The notes: generated by a model from the letters alone, not told the origin. 64,000 nt of DNA from Planococcus sp. MER TA 32b (GCA_023715185.1 JAMCAN010000001.1:1860001-1924000); one strand, 5' to 3'; positions 44,129 to 53,176 are shown, counted from the first letter of the stretch. Translations and numbers: made by a program.

Positions 44129-44605
44129 TTACTCGGATATCTTGTCATCCGGATTCTTATTCAATAAATCCTTCAGTTCATCTATGAATACATTAATGTC
44201 TTTGAATTGACGATAGACGGAAGCGAAACGGACGTAGGCCACTTCATCGATTGCCGCCAGCTTGTCCATCACCATTTCACCAACTTGTTCAGATTTCACT
44301 TCGGCATTGCCGATTCTGCGAAGATTCTTTTCAATAGTAAAGACAAGCTCTTCCAGTGTTTCCAGCGGAACCGGACGTTTCTCGCATGCCCGGATCAAGC
44401 CGCGCAGCACTTTCTCCCGGCTGAACTCTTCGCGGGAACCATCTTTTTTCACGACAATCAGCGGCATCTCTTCCACTTTCTCAAAAGTGGTGAACCGATA
44501 GCCGCATTCTTCGCATTCCCTTCTTCTTCTGATCGATTTCAATTCATCTACTGGCCGCGAATCCACGACACGGGTACCGTTATGCTGACAAGCCGGACAT
44601 TTCAT
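44129..44605 (-). CDS. nrdR: Transcriptional repressor NrdR
   Basis: Represses ribonucleotide reductase genes in response to dATP/ATP. The 158 residues start with a zinc ribbon ([17 protein letters not shown], then [12 protein letters not shown]) followed by an ATP-cone domain ([20 protein letters not shown]). It heads the nrdR-dnaB-dnaI operon. An extended -10 (TGTTATACT) lies about 40 bp upstream of the start. Confidence 0.95.
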   Translation of the reverse strand: MKCPACQHNGTRVVDSRPVDELKSIRRRRECEECGYRFTTFEKVEEMPLIVVKKDGSREEFSREKVLRGLIRACEKRPVPLETLEELVFTIEKNLRRIGNAEVKSEQVGEMVMDKLAAIDEVAYVRFASVYRQFKDINVFIDELKDLLNKNPDDKISE

Positions 44606-44714
44606 TTTGACATCTCCCCAAATTCTCTTTCTTGTGGTATAAGTATAACAAAATTTCAGCGTTTATAATATTTGAATTTGGAATCTTTACGTATGGTTGA
44701 TGAATCCGCTCCAA

Positions 44715-44824
44715 GCAGACGCTTTCCGCAGGGAGCGGCCTGAGCCTCCTCGTCCGCTTCGCTTCCTGCGGAGTATCGGTCGTGTCGCTAAGCCGCAGGA
44801 GTCTGCGTTGTTTTGCTCCATATC
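44715..44824 (+). repeat. Repeat A6 with H-like interior (right end intact)
   Basis: GCTTTCCGCAGGGAGCGGCC, CCTCCTCGTCCGCTTCGCTT, GTATCGGTCG and CTAAGCCGCAGGAGTC are shared with A4, ending GTTTTGCTCCATATC. The usual GATATTCCGCAAAA left end is missing. It lies between the nrdR start and the speD terminator. Confidence 0.7.
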
Positions 44825-44904
44825 TTTAGAAACTCCTTTAAGAGATGAATCTGTCTATACATTGCAATTTAGTTAAAACACCTTTTTAGAGAAAAAATAA
44901 TAGT

Positions 44905-45055
44905 TTCCGCTTAGCTAACTCGGGCCATCGCCCGAGTGTCTAACAGCCCAACTCTTGTAAATAAGTCCGCTTAATTTCATATCATTTCCAGAAGTGAATC
45001 CAGCGCAGGAGCACAATCTTTGCACTGTCCAAAGCGACGAAGCGGCATATTAAAT
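44905..45055 (+). repeat. Degenerate D-like repeat (D4)
   Basis: The right end GCGCAGGAGCACAATC, TTTGCACTGTCCAAAGCGACG matches D2. A hairpin ACTCGGGC, CATC, GCCCGAGT at 44918-44937 is the counterpart of that in D3, with one pair changed from A-T to G-C. The middle is degraded. It follows A6 as D follows A elsewhere. Confidence 0.6.
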
Positions 45056-45084
45056 ATGTTTATTAACATATGTACACAAATAGA

Positions 45085-45112
45085 AAAAGCAGGGGATCAG
45101 CTCCCCTGCTTT
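45085..45112 (-). terminator. Terminator of speD
   Basis: AAAGCAGGGGA and TCCCCTGCTTT around a 5-nt loop, then a T-run on the minus strand, 20 bp after the stop. Confidence 0.9.
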
Positions 45113-45132
45113 GATGTCTTGGTTTAAATGGA

Positions 45133-45516
45133 TTATGCAGTTACTGTAACTTTGGTTTTTCCAGCACCGACTGGACCCATTCCACGCGGCAATTCTGTAA
45201 CTTCGCTTGACTCTGAGCCAAGTGCCTTAGCGATATAATCCGCTGCGATAGTCGGATCAAGATCACCACAAGTGTATACATCTACACTTGCATAGCCGTG
45301 TTCAGGAAAGCTGTGGATTGTCAAATGTGATTCAGAAATGATTACTACGCCGCTTACGCCTTGTGGTGCAAATTTGTGAAAAGCGACTTCGCGGACTTCT
45401 GCCCCTGATTTGAGTGCTGCATCAACAAAAGTTTGTTCGATATAATCCATATCGTTTAATTTGTCAAAATCACACTGCCAAAGTTCTGCAATTACGTGAC
45501 GTCCCATTGTTTCCAT
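45133..45516 (-). CDS. speD: S-adenosylmethionine decarboxylase proenzyme
   Basis: Makes decarboxylated SAM, the aminopropyl donor for spermidine. The 127 residues have the self-cleavage site [20 protein letters not shown], where the Glu-Ser bond breaks to give the pyruvoyl cofactor at the Ser. Also present are DVYTCGD and a C-terminal TELPRGMGP. The length fits the small bacterial class. It has a long leader (about 210 nt) with possible alternative hairpins. It is flanked by a terminator and by repeat DNA. Confidence 0.96.
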   Translation of the reverse strand: METMGRHVIAELWQCDFDKLNDMDYIEQTFVDAALKSGAEVREVAFHKFAPQGVSGVVIISESHLTIHSFPEHGYASVDVYTCGDLDPTIAADYIAKALGSESSEVTELPRGMGPVGAGKTKVTVTA

Positions 45517-45787
45517 GGTTCGTTTCCCCCTTTGATATCATTTTGGTTTCGTGCTCAAAATATTCAAAGTTGACTACCACGGGGGAAAGTTAGTCCAAAG
45601 AGGTCCTAACCCTTTAAGCAGTCATGTGAATAAAATTTCTCCCAAAGATTCCTCATTGAGCTTTGGAATCCGTCGGAAGAAAGCAGCTTTTTTTTCGCTA
45701 CGAATCATAGTATATGATGTATCCCTTGGAAATGCAACATTTAAATCTGATAAAAATCTCTTTTTTTTCGTGGATTTTTCTTGCAAA
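45517..45787. other. Long leader region of speD
   Basis: No gene is visible. On the minus strand it carries hairpin candidates that share bases (GTTAG/CTAAC and GACTA/TAGTC) between 45570 and 45615, and a G-rich ribosome site AAAGGGGG before speD. A -10-like TATACT is near 45711-45716. A leader-control element is possible but not shown. Confidence 0.4.
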
Positions 45788-45826
45788 TAAAAACCACTTT
45801 TCCATATTAATAGAAAAAGTGGTTCT
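45788..45826 (-). terminator. Terminator of gapB
   Basis: AACCACTTTT and AAAAGTGGTT pair around a 13-nt loop and are followed by a T-rich stretch on the minus strand, just past the gapB stop. Confidence 0.85.
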
Positions 45827-45831
45827 GGTCA

Positions 45832-46845
45832 TTAAATTACACTCATTGCAGAAGCAACGCGTTTTGTCAGATCGATCACTCGAGCGGAATAACCCCATTC
45901 ATTGTCATACCATGCAAGGACTTTCACTTTCCGGTCTGCGATCACCATCGTCGTCAGGCCGTCTACAATAGCAGAATCCGTAGTTGTGTTGAAATCTTTT
46001 GAAACAAGCGGTTCCATTGTGAAATTGAGAATCCCTTTCATCGGGCCGTTTGCCGCATCGATGAATGCCTGATTGACTTCGTCGACTGTTACATCGCGGT
46101 TGACATCAACCACCAGGTCGACTAAAGAGACGTTTGGTGTCGGTACGCGCAAAGCCAAGCCATGCATCTTGCCTTCCAGATCAGGCAGCACTTGGGACAG
46201 AGCTTTGGCAGCACCTGTCGAAGTCGGGATGATCGACTGGGCGCATGCACGCGCCCGGCGAAGGTCCTTATGGGGATTATCCAGATTTTTTTGGTCATTC
46301 GTGTAAGCGTGTACAGTTGTCATCAAACCATTGTTGATGACAAATGAATCGTTGAGAACTTTTGCGACAGGTGCCAAGCAGTTTGTTGTGCAGCTGGCAT
46401 TCGAAATGATGTCGTGTTTGCTGATATCCAATTTGTCTTCATTGACACCCATAACAATCATGACGTCTTCATTTTTCCCCGGGGCAGTCAAAATGACTTT
46501 TTTCGCTCCAGCTTCAAGATGAAGGGCTGCTTTGTCACGTGAATTGAATTTGCCAGTCGCTTCGATGACGATATCGACGCCCATTGATTTCCATGGGAGC
46601 TTCAAAGGATCTCTTTCGCTTACCAATTCAATCCGTTTTCCATTAACAATTAAAGCTCCTTCTTCAGCGCTTACTTCACCGTCGAAGGTGCCGTGATTTG
46701 TGTCATACTTTATTAAATGAGCCAAAGTTTCGGCAGGATAACTAGCGTTTACCGCTGAAATAGTTATATCATCCATTAAAATTGCCTGTCTGAACACCAT
46801 GCGGCCAATACGGCCAAATCCATTAATCGCAATAGAAACTGTCAT
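45832..46845 (-). CDS. gapB: Glyceraldehyde-3-phosphate dehydrogenase 2 (gluconeogenic, NADP-type)
   Basis: Converts 1,3-bisphosphoglycerate to glyceraldehyde-3-phosphate in gluconeogenesis. The 337 residues begin with the Rossmann motif VSIAINGFGRIGRMVFRQA and have the active-site ASCTTNCLAPVAKVL (catalytic Cys near 152), PTSTGAAKALSQVLPDL and the C-terminal WYDNEWGYSARV. The genome position after nrdR-speD and the CcpN-type box in its promoter match B. subtilis gapB rather than the glycolytic gapA. Confidence 0.94.
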   Translation of the reverse strand: MTVSIAINGFGRIGRMVFRQAILMDDITISAVNASYPAETLAHLIKYDTNHGTFDGEVSAEEGALIVNGKRIELVSERDPLKLPWKSMGVDIVIEATGKFNSRDKAALHLEAGAKKVILTAPGKNEDVMIVMGVNEDKLDISKHDIISNASCTTNCLAPVAKVLNDSFVINNGLMTTVHAYTNDQKNLDNPHKDLRRARACAQSIIPTSTGAAKALSQVLPDLEGKMHGLALRVPTPNVSLVDLVVDVNRDVTVDEVNQAFIDAANGPMKGILNFTMEPLVSKDFNTTTDSAIVDGLTTMVIADRKVKVLAWYDNEWGYSARVIDLTKRVASAMSVI

Positions 46846-46896
46846 TTAAAAGTCCTCCATTAATTAAGTTATACTTATATTTTTAATTCGTTATAT

Positions 46897-46907
46897 AGTA
46901 TAACACA
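46897..46907 (-). promoter_or_regulatory. CcpN-type operator overlapping the gapB -10
   Basis: TGTGTTATACT on the minus strand fits TRTGHYATAYW, the B. subtilis CcpN box as I remember it. Its TATACT is also the gapB -10 hexamer, with an extended TG upstream. Repression on glycolytic carbon sources is expected. Confidence 0.68.
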
Positions 46908-46945
46908 TTATCCCGATTCGAGAACCTCAAAACCAGACGAATATT

Positions 46946-47551
46946 TCAGCTTTGTGAACTTTCTCCCCATTGCTCCAAAATCCATGCCAGCTGGCGGGCG
47001 GTTTCTTCGATAGTCCCGTTATTATAGATGACAGCATCAGCGCCTTCTTCTTTTACAGACATCGGCAACTGGGAACTGATCCGTGCCCGTGCGTCTTTTT
47101 CGCTTAAGCCGTTTCTCTCCATCAGTCTGGCCAGCTGATTTTCTTCAGTCACACTGACCACTAGTACTTTATCGACAAAATGCTGCAGTTTGCTTTCGAA
47201 AAGCAAAGGGATGTCCATCACAATCGTCTTATAGCCTTCAGCCATGAACACGCTTCTTTGCCGAAGCATTTCCGCGCGGATAGCCGGATGGATGATATCG
47301 TTCAGCTGTTTTCTTTTTACAGGGTCTGAAAAAATCAGCGTCCCTACTGTTTCCCGGTTCATCGACCCGTCTTCGCGGATTGCTTCCGGACCGAATAAAG
47401 CCTCGATTTGTTTCAGCGTCTCACTGCCCGGTTCAACCACTTGTCTGGCAACCAGATCCGCATCAATAATCGGATACCCTGAGTCTGCCAGCATTTTTGA
47501 CACGGTGCTTTTACCGCTGGCTATGCTTCCCGTCAATCCAATAATCATCAT
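46946..47551 (-). CDS. coaE: Dephospho-CoA kinase
   Basis: Last step of CoA biosynthesis. The 201 residues have the P-loop GLTGSIASGKSTVSKML (about 5-21), the DIIHPAIRAEM segment and MDIPLLFESKL. A second ATG three bases downstream (47548) gives better spacing (7 bp) from TGAGGG, so it may be the true start. It is 7 bp after mutM; the sporulation gene ytaF that lies between mutM and coaE in B. subtilis is missing. Confidence 0.94.
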   Translation of the reverse strand: MMIIGLTGSIASGKSTVSKMLADSGYPIIDADLVARQVVEPGSETLKQIEALFGPEAIREDGSMNRETVGTLIFSDPVKRKQLNDIIHPAIRAEMLRQRSVFMAEGYKTIVMDIPLLFESKLQHFVDKVLVVSVTEENQLARLMERNGLSEKDARARISSQLPMSVKEEGADAVIYNNGTIEETARQLAWILEQWGESSQS

Positions 47552-47558
47552 TAAACCC

Positions 47559-48428
47559 TCATTTTTGGCATGATGGGCAGTATACAGAGGTGCGTCCCCC
47601 GATTTTCAGGGTTTTCGTCACACTGCCGCATGTCATGCACTGTTTTTTTCCATACATTGCGAAGCGGTTTTGCATGCCTCCCGATTCCCCGTTGATGTTC
47701 CGGTAATCGGAAATTGTACTGCCTCCCGCTTCAATGCTTTCGAGCAATATTTCAACAATCGCTTGAAATAATTCAATGCGGCGTTTTCTGCTGATCCGGT
47801 ATGCAGCACGGTTGGGATGAATCTTCATCCTGAACAGGGCTTCCGTAGCGTAAATATTGCCCGCTCCGGAAATGACCTGTCCATCCATGATCACTTCTTT
47901 GATCGGTTTGTTCCGATACTTCGGGCTTTCTGACATATCCAGAAAATGCTGCAAAGCGGTTTCGTCAAAAGGTTCAGGAGCCATGAGCAGCAGCGGCGGA
48001 TAATCGCTTTCCTCATTCAGCACCCGCATTTCACCGAAACGGCGGATATCGGAATAAGCCAGTATATTGCCATCATTCAATGTCAGGACGACATGCACAT
48101 GCTTACGGAACTTCTCTTCCGGAATCGACATCAGGCTGCCTACATAAAACCAGGCGCCCGACATCCCCAGATGATTCACAAGCAAAAACTCTCCGTCTTT
48201 CCTTAAACCGAAATAGATGTATTTGCTGCGCCGCTCCACACTGATTATCTGGGAACCTTTTAATCTGTCAATAAAACTGTCGGCCTCGACTTTTTTTAAA
48301 ACGGCTTCCTTGCCTCCGGTTTTTGACAGCCGGATTGTATCGGATACAAAAACATCTTCAATTTTCTTGCCGATCGCAACTGGCCGTATCTGCCGGACCA
48401 CGCCTTCTACTTCAGGAAGTTCGGGCAT
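47559..48428 (-). CDS. mutM: Formamidopyrimidine-DNA glycosylase
   Basis: Excises 8-oxoguanine and cuts the backbone. The 289 residues start PELPEVE (Pro2 is the Schiff-base nucleophile, Glu3 the acid). The helix-two-turn-helix is in the middle, and the C-terminal zinc finger CMTCGSVTKTLKIGGRTSVY...CPSC is intact. ATG at 48428 was used because GGAGG lies 8 bp upstream and the catalytic proline must follow Met. Start of 48443 is rejected. Coupled to polA. Confidence 0.96.
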   Translation of the reverse strand: MPELPEVEGVVRQIRPVAIGKKIEDVFVSDTIRLSKTGGKEAVLKKVEADSFIDRLKGSQIISVERRSKYIYFGLRKDGEFLLVNHLGMSGAWFYVGSLMSIPEEKFRKHVHVVLTLNDGNILAYSDIRRFGEMRVLNEESDYPPLLLMAPEPFDETALQHFLDMSESPKYRNKPIKEVIMDGQVISGAGNIYATEALFRMKIHPNRAAYRISRKRRIELFQAIVEILLESIEAGGSTISDYRNINGESGGMQNRFAMYGKKQCMTCGSVTKTLKIGGRTSVYCPSCQK

Positions 48429-48443
48429 TCCAACGGCCTCCAA

Positions 48444-51062
48444 TCATTTTGTTTCATACCATGTGTCGCCGTGTGCGATATCCACTTTCAGCGGCACATC
48501 CAAGTCCATCGCCGATTCCATCACTTTCGGAACCAATTTCATCAATTTATCCAATTCATCTTTTGGCGCTTCAAAAATCAGTTCATCATGCACCTGCAGC
48601 AGCATATTCGCTTTCAGGCCTTCCCGTTCCAATGCTTCATCCATATCAATCATCGCTTTTTTGATGATATCCGCTGCACTTCCCTGAATCGGTGTATTCA
48701 TCGCTGTGCGTTCCGCAAAACTGCGAAGGTTGAAGTTTGAACTCGTAATATCCGGAAGATAGCGTCTGCGGTTCATCAATGTCGTTACAAAACCGTCCTT
48801 TTTCGCCGAAGAGACGATATTCGTCATATATTGCTGAACTCCAGGGAAGCTCTTCAGATAGCGGTCGATGAATTCCGCCGCTTCCTTCCGCGGGATATTC
48901 AGACTTTGGGATAAGCCGTAATCACTTATGCCATAGACAATGCCGAAATTGACCGCTTTGGCGGCGCGGCGCATATCGCCTGTCACTTCTTCCAACGGCA
49001 CATGGAATACGTCCGCCGCTGTGGCGGTATGGATATCCTGATCGTCTTTGAATGCCTGTACCAGCCGTTCATCTTGTGACATATGCGCAAGCACGCGCAA
49101 TTCGATCTGAGAATAATCGGCTGCCACCATCACCCAATCCGGTTCTGAAGGAACAAATGCTTTCCTGATTTTACGCCCTTCTTCAAGCCGCACAGGAATA
49201 TTCTGCAGATTCGGATTCGTCGAGCTTAAGCGGCCCGTTGTAGTCAGAGCCTGCTGGAAACGGGTGTGGATCTTGCCGTCGTCATGGATTTCCTTCAATA
49301 AACCTTCTATATAAGTGGAAAGAAGTTTGCCAAGCTGTCTGTAAAGCAGGATGTGCGTTATGATCTCGTGCTGTCCTTCCAGTTTTTCCAGTACATCAGC
49401 GGCTGTCGAATAACCGGTTTTGGTTTTCTTTAAAGCCGGCAAGCCTAATTTTTCAAACAGGATGACACCTAATTGCTTCGGTGAATTGATATTGAATTCC
49501 TGTCCGGCAAGACTGTATATCTCGGATTCAATCGTTTTCAGTTTCGCCGCCAATTCTTCTCCCATATCCGATAACTGCGCCCGGTCCACTTTAACGCCAA
49601 GTGATTCCATTTTGCCCAGAACTGTAGCAAGCGGAAGCTCCAATTTGTCATAGAGGTCAAACTGTTCATTCTCATCCAGTTTTTTGATGATGATGTCACG
49701 CACTTTCCAAATTGCCCGTGCTTTTCTGGCAATATGCTCATGCAGGATGCCATCTTCCGGCACTTTTTTCTTAGCGCCTTTGCCGTATACCTGTTCATTT
49801 GTAGACACATCTGTATAGCCGTATTCCAACACGATATTGGCCATATCGGTATACGTCAGTGAAGGGTTGACGATATAGGCACCCAGCATCAAATCGAAAT
49901 CGACGCCATCGAGTTCAATCTCACTGCGAAGGAATGCGGCAGTCGACGCTTTCGAATCGGACATATATTTTTTCTTCGAAGGATCCGCCAGCCAGTTTTT
50001 CAGCACATCCGACCCTTTAGCCACGTCCATCGGAATGACATAGATGTCGATTTCATCAGACAAGGCCACGCCAAGAAGGTCGCAGGTGTGGTAATGCTCA
50101 TCATACATTTCCAGGTGGACCGCCATTTCATCTTTCAGAATAGAAGCATCAACTTCGGTTACAACTGAATACTTCAATTCCTCCTTGACGGTTTCTTCTG
50201 CCGTATAATCCATTTTCTCCAATAAAGAATTAAAAGCCAGCTCGTTCCAGATCCGGATCAATTCATCCTGATCGGGGCCATCATAACCCAGCTCATCAAG
50301 TTTCACTTCAACCGGTGCCTGGCGTTCAATCGTTGCCAGCTTTTTGCTGATATAAGCGAGATCCTCATTGGCGACCAGCTTCTCTTTCATCTTGCCTTTC
50401 TGCTGGTCGATCGCCTTGTAAACGCCTTCGACTGAACCGTGGGCTGCCAGCAGTTTCAGCGCGGTTTTTTCACCGACACCTGGAACACCTGGGATGTTAT
50501 CGGATGAATCACCCATTAAACCTTTCATGTCAATGATCTGTAACGGCGTCAGGCCATACTTTTCCTTGATATGGTCGACGGTATATTTTTCAATGTCCGT
50601 GATTCCTTTGCGCGTAATATAAACGGTAGTGGTCGGAGATGCCAATTGGGTCAAATCCTTATCCCCTGAAATGACGACCACTTCATCGCCCTGCTTTTCC
50701 GCTTCCAGGCTCAAAGTTCCAATAATATCATCCGCCTCGTAATTCGGCAGTTCATATTGCTTGATGCGGTAGGCGTCGATCAGCTTCCGCAAATAAGGGA
50801 ACTGTTCGGATAACTCTGGTGGCGTCTTTTGGCGGCCGCCTTTATATTCACTGAAAGTCTCATGCCGGAAAGTGGTTTTCCCCGCATCGAAAGCAACCAT
50901 CATATGAGTGGGCTTTTCCTCTTCAAGAATTCGTTGGAGCATCATCGTGAAACCATATACGGCGTTCGTATGGATGCCATTTTCATTTGTCAGCAGCGGC
51001 AGCGCGAAAAATGCGCGATACGCCAAGCTGTTGCCGTCCAGTAATAGTATTTTCTTAGCCAC
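48444..51062 (-). CDS. polA: DNA polymerase I
   Basis: Repair and Okazaki-fragment polymerase, 872 residues. A 5'-3' exonuclease domain with helix-3-turn motif occupies about 1-290 (LLLDGNSLAYRAFF; SGDKDLTQL; KGLMGDSSDNIPGVPGVGEKTA). An exonuclease-like domain with degraded catalytic residues follows (about 300-465), then the polymerase domain with motif A VAADYSQIELRVLAHMS, motif B RRAAKAVNFGIVYG and motif C LLQVHDELIFEA. It starts the polA-mutM-coaE operon. Confidence 0.97.
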   Translation of the reverse strand: MAKKILLLDGNSLAYRAFFALPLLTNENGIHTNAVYGFTMMLQRILEEEKPTHMMVAFDAGKTTFRHETFSEYKGGRQKTPPELSEQFPYLRKLIDAYRIKQYELPNYEADDIIGTLSLEAEKQGDEVVVISGDKDLTQLASPTTTVYITRKGITDIEKYTVDHIKEKYGLTPLQIIDMKGLMGDSSDNIPGVPGVGEKTALKLLAAHGSVEGVYKAIDQQKGKMKEKLVANEDLAYISKKLATIERQAPVEVKLDELGYDGPDQDELIRIWNELAFNSLLEKMDYTAEETVKEELKYSVVTEVDASILKDEMAVHLEMYDEHYHTCDLLGVALSDEIDIYVIPMDVAKGSDVLKNWLADPSKKKYMSDSKASTAAFLRSEIELDGVDFDLMLGAYIVNPSLTYTDMANIVLEYGYTDVSTNEQVYGKGAKKKVPEDGILHEHIARKARAIWKVRDIIIKKLDENEQFDLYDKLELPLATVLGKMESLGVKVDRAQLSDMGEELAAKLKTIESEIYSLAGQEFNINSPKQLGVILFEKLGLPALKKTKTGYSTAADVLEKLEGQHEIITHILLYRQLGKLLSTYIEGLLKEIHDDGKIHTRFQQALTTTGRLSSTNPNLQNIPVRLEEGRKIRKAFVPSEPDWVMVAADYSQIELRVLAHMSQDERLVQAFKDDQDIHTATAADVFHVPLEEVTGDMRRAAKAVNFGIVYGISDYGLSQSLNIPRKEAAEFIDRYLKSFPGVQQYMTNIVSSAKKDGFVTTLMNRRRYLPDITSSNFNLRSFAERTAMNTPIQGSAADIIKKAMIDMDEALEREGLKANMLLQVHDELIFEAPKDELDKLMKLVPKVMESAMDLDVPLKVDIAHGDTWYETK

Positions 51063-51079
51063 AAAATTACCCCTTTCAA

Positions 51080-51136
51080 TAAAAAACCGTCATTCCCTTT
51101 ATTTTACCACGCGGGCAAAAAGAAGAGAAATGACGG
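51080..51136 (-). terminator. Possible terminator of hflKC
   Basis: CCGTCATT and AATGACGG arms enclose a long loop (about 30-35 nt) and are followed by six T residues on the minus strand. A polA -10 (TAAAAT) may lie inside the loop, so this could be part promoter, part terminator. Confidence 0.5.
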
Positions 51137-51142
51137 ATGGCT

Positions 51143-52114
51143 TTATTCCATTATGCCGGATAAAACACTGGCGTATGGCGAATCGGAAGGCAGGATGATG
51201 ACAGTATCCTCCCCGATGGTTTTGGTGTAGGATTGGAGCGAACGGTATAATTGATAGAACTCCGGATCTTTGGAGAACGACTCATTGTAGATTTTCGCGG
51301 CTTCCGATTCCCCTTCTGCCTGGATCAGCGCCGCTTCCTTGCGGGCAGTGGCGATCACTTCCTGGGCTTCCCGGTCTGCCTGCGCTTCGATTTCACGTTT
51401 TTTGGCGTCCCCTTGCGATAAATAATCCTGCGCTGTGGAATCACGTTCTGAAATCATGCGGGTATAAACCGATTGTTCGTTCTCCGCTGGCAAATCTGTC
51501 CGTTTCATCCGGACATCTGTCACTTGGATGCCGTACTGGTCTTTTTCAAGCAGTTCATTGACCTTCGCTGTGACATTGTCATTCAGACTGCCCCGTGAAG
51601 AATTTTCATCATTGATGATTTCGTCATAATCCAATTGGCCAAGTTCAGTCCGGATCACCGAGTAGATAAATTCTTCCATTCTGGATTCTGCGTTGACGAT
51701 CGTCGCAGCGTTGGTGATCAATTCACGCGGATTGACTACTTCCCAGACGGCGTAATTATCGATGATAATCCGTTTTTTATCTTTTGTATTGATTTCCGCT
51801 TCCGACACATCATAAATCATCTGGTATTTCGGCAGCGTGGTCAGGCTCTGGATGAAAGGGATTTTCATGTGCAGGCCTGGATCTTCTTTGATATCAACCA
51901 CTTCGCCGAACTGGCGAACTACACGGTATTCGTTTTCCTTAACCACATAGACATTCGCCAATAAGGTTATCAATACTATCAAAGCGAGCGTCAAGCCTGT
52001 AATCAGCTTCCAGTATTTTTTGAAGTTGATGGGATCTTTCGGCTGTTTCTTGGACTTGGAAGGTCTATAAACATCGAATTTACTTGGTTCATTCTGCGGT
52101 TTATTCGTTTCCAT
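51143..52114 (-). CDS. hflC: Membrane protease modulator HflC (SPFH/band 7)
   Basis: One of a pair of SPFH proteins that surround and tune the FtsH protease. The 323 residues have a basic cytoplasmic N-terminus, one membrane segment (ALIVLITLLANVYVVKENEYR), an SPFH domain (VVRQFGEVVDIKEDPGLHMK) and a long coiled coil (RDSTAQDYLSQGDAKKREIEAQADREAQEV). ATG 52114 follows from the homologue start. It overlaps hflK by 14 bp. The pair is uncommon in Bacilli. Confidence 0.9.
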   Translation of the reverse strand: METNKPQNEPSKFDVYRPSKSKKQPKDPINFKKYWKLITGLTLALIVLITLLANVYVVKENEYRVVRQFGEVVDIKEDPGLHMKIPFIQSLTTLPKYQMIYDVSEAEINTKDKKRIIIDNYAVWEVVNPRELITNAATIVNAESRMEEFIYSVIRTELGQLDYDEIINDENSSRGSLNDNVTAKVNELLEKDQYGIQVTDVRMKRTDLPAENEQSVYTRMISERDSTAQDYLSQGDAKKREIEAQADREAQEVIATARKEAALIQAEGESEAAKIYNESFSKDPEFYQLYRSLQSYTKTIGEDTVIILPSDSPYASVLSGIME

Positions 52115-53078
52115 CAGTATCGCCTCCCGTCTCAGTTTCAGCAGCCGGCGGCAATAAAGTCTGGCTGTCGCCAAGCGGCAAATACTTCATCGTGCCGCCT
52201 TCATCGTTCATGATGTAGAGTTTTGCGTTCGGCAATACAGTTTCAAGGGTTTCGAGAATCAGACGCTGTCTGGTAACAGCAGGATTCGCTTCATATTCCG
52301 TGAATAATTTATCGAATACCGCTACATCACCGCGCGCTTGTTCGACCCTTGCCACTTTTTGCCCTTCGGCGCGGGAATTGATCGCGGCTTTTTCCCCTAA
52401 TGCTTCGTTTCGTTTCTGGTTCTCATATTTTCTGGCTTCATTGATTTTCGTATTCATCGTTTCACGCGCATCGGTAACATTGGTGAACGCCGCGCGCACT
52501 TCCTCGTTAGGCAATTCGACATCTTGCAGCTTGACTGCCAGAACCGAGATTCCGATATCGTATTTTTCAATCAAAGAAGCGAGAAGGTCGCGTGTTTCAG
52601 CTTCGATTTCCGCTTTCCCGGATGTCAGTGCGTCATCGATCAGTGAACTGCCGATGATGGAGCGGATTGAAGCGGATGTTGCATCGTGCAGAATCTCTTT
52701 CGGCTCTTCCGCATTGAAAAGATATTTTTTCGGATCGGTGATTTTCCATTGTACGACCAAATCGGTCAAGACAATGTATTCGTCACCTGTGATCATTTTT
52801 GTTTCTTTATCAAAAGAAACTATTTTTCCGTCTTCATCCTGGCTGTAGCCGAATTGGAGGCTGTATGTTTCTTTGGAAAGCACTTCAGCCCGCTGAATCG
52901 GCCACGGCATCTTAAAATGCAGGCCGGGTTCAACAATGGTTTCATTGGCTTCACCGAAAGTGATGATAACCGCCTGTTCAGATTCATCAACCGTATACCA
53001 GGATGTCAGAACCGCTACGAGCAGCAGTATCCCGACGATGGACAGCCCGATGATGGACAGTACTTTTTTTGCTGTCAT
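52101..53078 (-). CDS. hflK: Membrane protease modulator HflK (SPFH/band 7)
   Basis: The partner of HflC, 325 residues. It has one N-terminal membrane segment (VLSIIGLSIVGILLLVAVL), then SPFH features (YTVDESEQAVIITFGEANET; PGLHFKMPWPIQRAEVLSKE) and a coiled coil (NTKINEARKYENQKRNEALG). ATG at 53078 follows GGGGG; an upstream in-frame extension is unlikely since it would read through a terminator hairpin. First gene of hflKC. Confidence 0.9.
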   Translation of the reverse strand: MTAKKVLSIIGLSIVGILLLVAVLTSWYTVDESEQAVIITFGEANETIVEPGLHFKMPWPIQRAEVLSKETYSLQFGYSQDEDGKIVSFDKETKMITGDEYIVLTDLVVQWKITDPKKYLFNAEEPKEILHDATSASIRSIIGSSLIDDALTSGKAEIEAETRDLLASLIEKYDIGISVLAVKLQDVELPNEEVRAAFTNVTDARETMNTKINEARKYENQKRNEALGEKAAINSRAEGQKVARVEQARGDVAVFDKLFTEYEANPAVTRQRLILETLETVLPNAKLYIMNDEGGTMKYLPLGDSQTLLPPAAETETGGDTDGNE

Positions 53079-53135
53079 AATATTTCCCCCTTCTATATGT
53101 ATAATAAATATACGGAAAACCACATGAATAGTTTC

Positions 53136-53176
53136 AAAAAAAAAAGAAAAAGGACCTCGTGGAAGGTCCTTTTTCT
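53136..53176 (-). terminator. Terminator of phoPR
   Basis: AGAAAAAGGACC and GGTCCTTTTTCT surround an 8-nt loop and are followed by a long T-run on the minus strand. It separates phoR from hflK, which lies 58 bp further on. Confidence 0.92.
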
